Of a stretch of 64,000 bases of DNA, positions 57,401 to 64,000 are shown one piece after another (position 1 is the stretch's first letter; each line of letters opens with the position of its first letter). The stretch is from Tilletia caries (Eukaryota > Basidiomycota > Exobasidiomycetes > Tilletiales > Tilletiaceae). A program made the translations under genes and the position numbers. The stretch lies in the NCBI GenBank assembly GCA_032718865.1, contig JALUTQ010000003.1:712001-776000 (forward strand). Reading direction: 5' to 3'. The notes beneath the pieces were generated by a model. That model searched no databases. It was given only the letters and a program-made list of their open reading frames with translations, and was not told where the DNA came from.

Positions 57401-58517
57401 AAACACCTCCCTCATTGATTGATCCCGAACAGGCAGCAGTATCATCTTCGTGCGCGTAATGGGATTGGCAAAGTCCTGCAGAATGCAGGTGGCCAGATCG
57501 CCAGACACAACAGTCACAGAGAAAAATACAGCGTTGAGGTTTAGAAATGATCAGCGAGAGCCAAAGGGTGGAGCCTGAATATAATAGACTTCAGCAACTC
57601 ACGTTACGGATCTTATCCTCCACGCTGCTTGAGAAGAAGATCTTATTGTCCGAAGTTGTGTGACGATAAAGGGGAGGGGACACGTCCGATCTGATGAGCT
57701 TCATGGCTTGAGAGCAGGCGTACGCAGACGGAGTTCCGCGCGCATCCAACGCGTTGGCAAAGTCGAGGGCGAAGCCCAGCGACGCCTCGGACAGGACGTG
57801 TTGAGGCGAGTTCTTCAGGGAAAGGGCAAGGAAAATCTGACAGTATAGTTGTATCGATTAGCAAAGCAAGTATCTGGACTCTGCTGATCATCAGAGACTC
57901 ACCTCCTTTGACTGAAAGGGGAATGCATCGTCGCTGCCTCCGTTGTGCCTCCGATGATCGTTGTCCTTGCTTATCTCCTGCGTGAACGCTTCATCTTCCT
58001 CCTGCATGGCCAGTCCCTCCTCCACCAAAGACGCCATGTCGTCGTCAAGGTCCATGCGACGAAAGAAGTCCTCCTTTGCATGGTCGTTTGGATTATCAAT
58101 CAGCAGGTGATCCTCTCCCGACTCGAAGAAGGGATCGGTCACTGGCGTCGCACTCCTGTCCTGCTCCAACTCCTGATCATGTTGCTGCAGAAGGTACCGT
58201 GAATGAGCACAGAACGATCCACGCACACACAGTCTACACGCGCGAGAGACTTACCCATGTTGACTTGTTACGTTGATGACGGCTACTCGACGCGTGCTGA
58301 CCGAGGTGCTTTGGCACGAAAGGTCGTCTTCCATCTTCATCGCAGGCCAAAAACACGATCCGCGACGGGGTGCCGTCCAAGAGACGGAACTCTGTCAAGA
58401 GTAGAGGGGATCAGTGACACTGACAGACAGCGGACAAGTATGAGGTGAAGAGCAGAGCCACTCACCCGGACCAAGCTGCGCCTGAATCGCCCCTGCTGTT
58501 TTGCGGTACGCAGGCAT
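54410..58517 (-). CDS. CMC (CACTA-like) transposase gene, right-arm copy
   Basis: Same eleven-exon gene as at 45220-49327, on the minus strand, ATG at 58517. The two T-runs that break the left copy are one base shorter here, so exon 4 (IFLALSLKNSPQHV) and exon 7 (RPILIFCVADNPM) are in frame. I see a small extra C-run near the last exon (CGCCCCCCCA at about 54592, left arm CGCCCCCA), which may shift the acidic tail. This is the better candidate for a functional protein, which would cut and join the element's ends. The nearest family is the fungal CMC/Plavaka-like group, judged from motifs only. Confidence 0.72.
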
Positions 58518-58743
58518 GTCGATTGCTGCTGCTGTATGACTTCGTTGTGTGGATGTGGACTCTGGAATGCGGAATGTGTGGGTGGGGGAATGGGTAATGT
58601 GTGCCCGTGCGTCAGTGCGGCGGAGGAGTGTGGTCGCGTGATGTGATGTGGCAAAAGGACGAGCGTTTCTCTCTTCGGTTCTTCTCTCTCACAACCACAC
58701 CCTCACCATCACACCCCTTTTTATCACAGATTTGCCATTCCAT
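58518..58743. promoter_or_regulatory. Divergent promoter of the transposon gene pair, right arm
   Basis: 226 bases between the two ATGs; counterpart of 44993-45219. Head-to-head placement suggests joint expression of transposase and accessory protein. Confidence 0.6.
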
Positions 58744-60134
58744 ATGCCCAAGTCACGCAAGCCGGTCGTTGCAGCCGTCCGATCGAATACATCGCTCGGC
58801 GAGTCATTCTCTGCTGCCGAAGACGACGATCGAGATGCTGTCCATCTTCCCACTGCAGAGGATGTTTTTGGATGCTGCTCGAAACCGAAGCCAGAAGAAC
58901 TCAGATGCGCGCCAGAGTTCAGAGCCTGAGGAGGAGGAGGAGGATTTTGGATCCGCTGATGAGGATGAAGACGATCAGCCGAGCAACAAACGACAGCGAG
59001 CTCAAGCAGACGAGGCAATGCGTCCAGAGCAACAAGCAGCCGTTCCTCCAGTACTGAGGCAGTGGGCTCAGCGTTTCCGACTCGGGCCTCAAGCAAGAGA
59101 TCTACTTGAGGATCGGTATCAGCTGCAGATGTCGGTGAGTGATGTATAGGATGAATTGGCATTCTTTCACAGTTGCATTGACTTCAGGATTTTTCTTAGT
59201 ATGGTGATGACCCACCAACAGTTGCCGACATTTTTGACTGGGCCCGCGACCTTTCTACCTGGGAAAATTCGACCCAATCCGGACAAATGTTGGAGCAGGT
59301 CATGCGAAAGATCGATCAGCTAAAGGATGACGTCGAGAAGCTCAAGAAAGGAACGGGAATACTGACGAAGGGAGACTTGGTGAGCTGTTGAAAGTGGCTC
59401 AGTAGCGTTTATACTCAGCCCTCAGGTGTCACTGTAACTGATGACAGGTGACCAATTGACCCTTGCATTTTCTTCATGCTTTATAGAACAAGCTCGGCCA
59501 GGCTGTAGCCTTCGTGTTCTTCAGCAGTCAAATTACAGAGTACAGCGCGGACTCAAGTATTGCTACGCGCACAATGGTGAGCGTTCCTCTCCACACCCAC
59601 TCCCTCTTCTCCGGCTCTCGTCCCCAAGCTCTAATGAAGAGGACAGCGCGATAGAGAAATAATGATTTATAAAGCCGTGTTCATTGCGATGATTGATCAG
59701 TGTCCAGTGATAGCTGATGTGTTTCGATCGTCTTTCCCATCTCTCACGCGCCGCAGAAATTCCTTAAGGCAAATCCTCATCAAGTCGGTCAGCATTTCAA
59801 AGAGCTGGTGGAGGATCCGGAGACGTGCGATTGCCACGTCGAGCCAAAAGTCAAACAGCTCCTGAATCGCATGAGAGACATGTGCGCAACAAGAGTGAGT
59901 ATTTTTACAAGGTGCACGTTTTTGCTCTCGCGAGTACCGCCGCTTCCCTGACGATTGGTTTGTTGTCTGCTGATACGATTCGTTTTTTTGCTTGCTGCTG
60001 GTACTAAGGTGCACAAATCGATGGGAGTGGACGACGATACGGAGGTACAGAGCGGAGATGAATTGTGGGACACCATTTGCAAAGGATACAAGGTCCCCTT
60101 CACCAAGAAGCGTGCGATGCGGCTCCTTTACATT

Positions 60135-60243
60135 GCAAGTATTTTCCCAGTTCCTAGTCCCTACATCTTGACTCTGAAGTCTGAGTTTTTGAATGCGTTA
60201 TGATTTGCATTGAACTGATGAATATATCCTTTTCTCGTTTCAG
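60135..60243 (+). other. GC-AG intron in the accessory transposon gene
   Basis: Exon 5 ends ...CTTTACATT and the intron opens with GCAAGT, the standard GC-type donor, ending TTTCAG before CGCTTTGTC. Only this donor keeps the frame into RFVATQHAP. The left arm has the same donor. Confidence 0.65.
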
Positions 60244-60315
60244 CGCTTTGTCGCGACTCAGCATGCGCCTCGTGAGAAGAACGGAAAGCCAGTGGGAGAC
60301 TTTTGGGAGACCGTA

Positions 60316-60321
60316 GACGCG
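60316..60321 (+). repeat. Target-site duplication GACGCG, left
   Basis: GACGCG directly before ATAAGGATGGG, repeated at 61113-61118 directly after CCATCCTTAA. With one copy removed together with the element, the accessory-gene reading frame continues without a break, which independently supports the borders. Confidence 0.8.
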
Positions 60322-61112
60322 ATAAGGATGGGCGCGGAGGGCCCCGGAGTGCTCCGTACTCCGGGGCCCCTACTCCGGCTGACTCCGGCTGATTTTGAGA
60401 TTCTTTTTCGCACTCCGTACTCCGCTCATTTTTAGGCAGTCGCCCCAACTCCACTCCGCACTCCGCACAAAATCTCTCCATCTCATTGCGCCAGCTCCGT
60501 ACTCCGGCTAAATTCAGTAAAGTTTCAAAGTCCACTCCGTACTCCGGGGTGACGGAGCGCGACTACTCCCCCGAAACTCCGTACTCCGGGGAAAGTTCGC
60601 AAAGGTCCTACAAAACTTGAGAAATGTGGACCCTTCCATTGATTGCCCCTCTTCCAACCATGTTTTTGTTCGGCAGAATCATCCTTGGCGGTCGTAGAGC
60701 TCACAAACACACAATATGAACCCCAAATGAGATATCTGAAAATGAATCTTGCCAATGTTTTTGAAAATCAGAGCAAAATATGCTCATTTCTGACTGAAAT
60801 TTTCAAAATTGCGCCCTGATTTTGAAAAAGGCAAGGCCCCGGAGCGCCCCGGAGTTTCGGGGAAACTCCGCACTCCGTCTGGCATCCGAGCTAGTCACTC
60901 CGTACTCCGGCGAAAAGTTAGCTCCAGGCCTTGCCGTACTCCGTACTCCGGGGACATGACAGGCTTGCGCTCCGTACTCCTGCAGAATTCAATCAGCGGG
61001 AGTAAATACTCGAAAATGTACTCCGTACTCCGTACTCCCCCGGAGTGAGGCCCCGACTAGTCGGGGAACTCCGGGAAACCCACTCCGGGGCGTACTCCGC
61101 GCCCATCCTTAA
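60322..61112 (-). mobile_element. GGAGTACGGAG-motif element, right copy, inside the accessory gene
   Basis: 791 bp with inverted ends ATAAGGATGGGCGCGG and CCGCGCCCATCCTTAA and a 6-bp GACGCG target duplication. The motif appears here as CTCCGTACTCC. It has no coding capacity, so it should depend on another element's transposase. An internal stretch at about 60745-60830 differs clearly from the left copy, while most of the rest matches. Confidence 0.8.
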
Positions 61113-61118
61113 GACGCG
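61113..61118 (+). repeat. Target-site duplication GACGCG, right
   Basis: Second copy of the 6-bp duplication; see 60316-60321. Confidence 0.8.
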
Positions 61119-61841
61119 ACGCTGAAGGAGTTCCGCCAGCTTCAGGACCGTGATCCTGATGCTGCCAAAAAGTGAGTGTTTGAGCTTTGAGCGTGTTCCT
61201 ACAATCCTACTTTCTGCTGTGGACCTGCCATGTGTTATGTGTGAATTTTAACGAGAGCTGACAATGTTATCTGTCAACTTCATTCATCCACACTCGGCAC
61301 TCCACGATCTGCAACGCAGGGAGCTCGAAGCCGTGTGGGTGAATGACAAAAAGCGTTTCGGAATTTTCGATGACAGGGCGATGACCAAGGCGGACGAGAA
61401 GGGAGAGGAGGCCCTCGCCAATGCAGTGCGATCAAAGTGAGGCATCGAGCAACACTCGACACCGATTCCTCAGCCTCCGACCTCTATTACGATCACTCCG
61501 AGTCACAATCACATTTTCTCTTATCCCTTTCCCCCTTTCTCTTTCCCCTCACGAATATCTGGAAGATCACCTCTTCTTTGACGCGCTGAACATTGACCAT
61601 CACCTTTTTCGCCTATGACCCACATACTGACACTCCATGCGTTACTTTCTCTAACGTTCCTCAGCCATCCTACATATTTCTCTTTGCAGGAAGCTTACTC
61701 GTAACTCGGGGCAGGATGCAGTCGCAGGAAGAGGACTGTGCTCTGCCAACGTCGGTCATCACGCCATCAGTCATGCGCAGCACGGCCAATCACACTCCAA
61801 AGCTGCGCAGCTGGCAAGATCGTCAGGTTCCTTCACTTAGG

Positions 61842-63270
61842 CCGTCCATTTGGTACGTGTCGTGGCTGTCCCCGTTGAGGCGTGAGGACCGAAGGGAGAA
61901 ACTGATCGTGACCGCTCTGATTTCTCATCACAGATCATACACGGTGGAGTCTCGGCTACATCCTTTACGCCCTGTCGCTCTCCTCTCCGGCCACTTGCCC
62001 TTCGTCGGCAGTTTCAAGCTGCGGTTGCAGGCGAAGATCGTAAAGGGGAAGTGGGAGATGCCGGGCCGTCTTCGGCGGGCACACGAGCGCAGAACGGCGG
62101 CTGCGTCGGCTATGGGTGCCTCAGATCCATAGCTCAGGCCAACACGCCTGCGGGACGGCTCATTGAGACACTCCCAGTGAGTTCTTTCCCTCTCCCCCCT
62201 GGTGCCTCCTGTTGTCACACTGACCTCGTCTTTCTGTCCGAAACGTTCGGAATGCGGCCCGACTCAGAAGATCAAGGCGCTCGGCTGGACCCACTCCTCG
62301 CCACCAGCTGCTCTTCGCCAGATCCAGCAGCATCAGCACCGGCACTGCCGACGGTATCGCCCCAGCAGCGCCGACCTCGCTGGAGGACATCACCAGTCTC
62401 TTCGAGTGGGTGCTGACTCCGCCAATAGTGAGGAGGGACGGTGTCGACCTACTTCTGGCTGGCAAACCGCAAAACGCGTCCCGCCCTCCTGGTCCGCGCT
62501 CCCCCGCTTCATCCCGCCCGCCTTCTTGTTGCTCGAGGCTGTCTCCACCTTCGTCATCCAGTCTGTCGGCAGACAGCACCCTCCCACGTTCTCTGTGAGA
62601 GTGTGAGTCCGTTGCCTCTCACACACACCCAGCTGGCCTTGTCCTCTGATTATTTTATCACGTACACCCCAGCGCGTCTCTTTCCCAGCCTCGCTGCTCA
62701 TCAAGGCGCATCTACCACACTTATCGGCATACTCTTGCGACATGCCCAAATCAGGACTCGGAGTAGCTGAGCTCTGGCAGATCCTCTTCCTATCCATTGC
62801 TCGTGAGTTATCATACACCGATCAGACACATATGAGCATATCTTCGGGAATTGAAACTCCGCATCCATCCAATCGTTCTTGGCCCGCTAGTACATATGCT
62901 CTCACCTACGTCGTCTCGTCTATCGACCTTTTTCTCTCCTTCGAAGGCGCCACTCGCGGCCGACCCAGCACAGCTGCAGCTGTCGGCGCATGCTTACACT
63001 CAACACTCTGGCTCGGCATCACTTTCGCACTCCAAGATCGGGATTTTTCAGCTCTCCATGCCTCTCAGCTCGTCATCTGCCTCGCATCGTGATCGATCTG
63101 AAACACCAACGGCTACGCTCTTGCCCAATCCAACGACCTCATCTCAGCCACAGCCTCCTCCACCCTAGTCCCTACCGGCGAGCGTCATCGTCAATCTCGT
63201 CTACCGGCTCGTCGACCACTATGCGGCCATCCGCATCTCGCCCAAACCCAAAGCGGCCGCCCAACCCTGC
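61842..63270 (+). other. Unresolved coding-like region
   Basis: Short plus-strand stretches look like exons but do not connect in one frame. Examples are MGDAGPSSAGTRAQNGG (from 62051) followed by a GTGAGT donor, ITSLFEWVLTPPIVRRDGV (about 62390-62450), AFLLLEAVSTFVIQSVGR (about 62515-62570), MPKSGLGVAELWQILFLSIA (62742-62801) followed by a GTGAGT donor, and VIVNLVYRLVDHYAAIRISP (about 63185-63250). The hydrophobic pieces suggest a decayed or badly read membrane-protein gene. I do not recognise it. Whether it belongs to the transposon or to the host is unclear. Confidence 0.3.
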
Positions 63271-63274
63271 CGTG

Positions 63275-63417
63275 GCGCTCAGCGGCTCCAAAGAGCGCGA
63301 GGGGTGTCGTCGCGCTCAGCAGCTAAGAGCGCGAGAGATGTCGTGACGCTCAGCGGCTAAGAGCGCGAGGGGTATCGTGGCGCTCAGCGGCTCCAAAGAG
63401 CGCGAGGAGTATAAGGG
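63275..63417 (+). repeat. Tandem repeat, four units of about 36 bp
   Basis: Four head-to-tail units share the core GCTCAGCGGCT...AGAGCGCGAG. Units 1 and 4 carry CTCCAAAGAGCGC, and units 2 and 3 are shorter (CTAAGAGCGC). Each unit contains GCGCTC and GAGCGC, able to pair as a small hairpin. Confidence 0.8.
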
Positions 63418-64000
63418 GTTGGGCAAGGGGGGAAGAAAGAAACGGGGGAGGTGAGTCCTTTATATAGACGTTGTGTAGTGCAGTGGATGCGTGCGACAGG
63501 ACGACAGTTATCGGTAGTTCTCATTTAACCCATCATGTACCGTCGCTCTCATGTTGATTCATCTCATCATCAGGTATGTACTATGTATCTCTCACACCGT
63601 CCTCACCTGCACAGTGCACGGGCTACAGCAGCCTCTCATCTGCAATCACTGGTCTGACATTTTTGACTTATTTCCCTCTCCCTCCCAAGGACTCCCTCCA
63701 TCGTTTGAGGGTTTTCGGCAGTAGTTGCGTCGAGGTCGAGACATCTCCCTCCGCTTTCTCTGCGAGCTTTCCGGCTTCCCGTTGTCGACGTCGTCTCTTC
63801 TTGGTCTATCGACCCTTCCGTCTCAAAATCCAACCGGAGGGGGGACAATCGCTTGGACGGCAGATGCGGTGGGCGCGTCGGACACGGAGGAGAAGACAGT
63901 CAGTCTAACATGGTGGGTTGGGTGTCTGTGGTATGGACGTGCGCGCTGGTCGATGGTACAGAATGGCGCGAAGAAGTGGGGTAGCATTCAACCGAACATG
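63418..64000. other. Right-edge region without recognised gene
   Basis: No supported gene. TTTATATAG at about 63459 followed by a pyrimidine-rich stretch could be a promoter for a gene beyond the window, but nothing confirms it. Confidence 0.3.

Larger units (their letters stand above)
52277..61112 (-). repeat. Right arm of the giant inverted repeat
   Basis: Reverse complement of 42616-51452. Order from the spacer outward: MDH-carrying element, main transposase gene (minus), accessory gene (plus), GGAGTACGGAG element. At its outer edge the accessory gene simply continues, so this arm preserves the original context of the GGAGTACGGAG insertion. Confidence 0.9.
58744..61841 (+). pseudogene. 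CMC-transposon accessory gene, right-arm copy, split by a GGAGTACGGAG element
   Basis: Exons: 58744-59134, 59200-59379, 59487-59576, 59757-59894, 60009-60134, 60244-60321 continued after the insertion at 61113/61119-61171, 61320-61437, 61690-61841. The protein is basic at the start, then acidic (PEEEEEDFGSADEDEDD) and Gln-rich. Exon 2 holds a coiled coil (MLEQVMRKIDQLKDDVEKLK). Exon 4 has CDCHVEP. Later exons are charged (KELEAVWVNDKKRFG, TKADEKGEEALANA). I know no family. By position it could be the TnpA-like DNA-binding partner that CACTA elements encode; that is inference. An extra T in exon 1 (GATGTTTTTGGATG) and the insertion break this copy. The left copy lacks the 3' end, so neither is whole. 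Confidence 0.65.

Noticed and set aside
1..64000. CRISPR arrays, bacterial operons, rRNA or tRNA genes
   Set aside because: The sequence is eukaryotic and intron-rich; no spaced direct repeats of CRISPR type and no tRNA or rRNA core that I could recognise by eye.

Overview
The window looks like nuclear DNA of a basidiomycete fungus. The genes are broken by short introns, almost all GT-AG with GTGAGT-type donors. Recognisable genes include a Pub1/TIA-1-type RNA-binding protein, a mitochondrial Mn superoxide dismutase, an ABCC-type ABC transporter and fungal type I fatty-acid-synthase fragments. Beta-type and alpha-type FAS pieces lie on one strand, which would fit a single-chain FAS as in some smut fungi; that placement (Ustilaginomycotina or a relative) is a weak inference.

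Layout. (1) 1-8645, minus strand: an F-box gene that runs off the left edge, then a row of decayed fragments of unrelated housekeeping genes (WD40/Cdt2-like, VPS13, FAS, protein O-mannosyltransferase), all in one orientation. (2) 8830-15549: gene-poor DNA holding a duplicated module. Each copy ends in a small secreted six-cysteine prepropeptide gene (12968-13365 and 14592-14934) with the same TATA region, signal peptide, dibasic sites and intron position. (3) 15550-18852: a DEAD-box-like RNA helicase, minus strand. (4) 18935-25256: a complete Ty1/copia element, minus strand, with near-identical LTRs, a GGGCC target duplication and homopolymer frameshifts. (5) 25447-40810: ordinary gene space with COQ11-like, ABCC transporter, a possible TCP11-like protein, SOD2 and PUB1. 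(6) 41481-61841: a transposon nest. Two arms of about 8.84 kb (42616-51452 and 52277-61112) form a giant inverted repeat around an 824-bp spacer. Each arm carries a divergently transcribed pair of CMC (CACTA-like) transposon genes, a roughly 1.9-kb element with CCCCTAACTTT ends that has captured a malate dehydrogenase fragment, and a roughly 0.79-kb element saturated with the motif GGAGTACGGAG. (7) 61842-64000: unresolved coding-like DNA and a short tandem repeat.

How it fits together. Regions 3 and 5 are normal conserved gene space. Regions 1, 2, 4 and 6 are accessory. They share three themes: capture or decay of host gene fragments, insertion of elements built from dense short motifs, and duplication. 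Many frame breaks in the transposons fall in homopolymer runs and the two arms differ mostly by homopolymer length, so part of the apparent decay may be sequencing error. Some differences, such as a diverged patch inside the GGAGTACGGAG element, are real substitutions.
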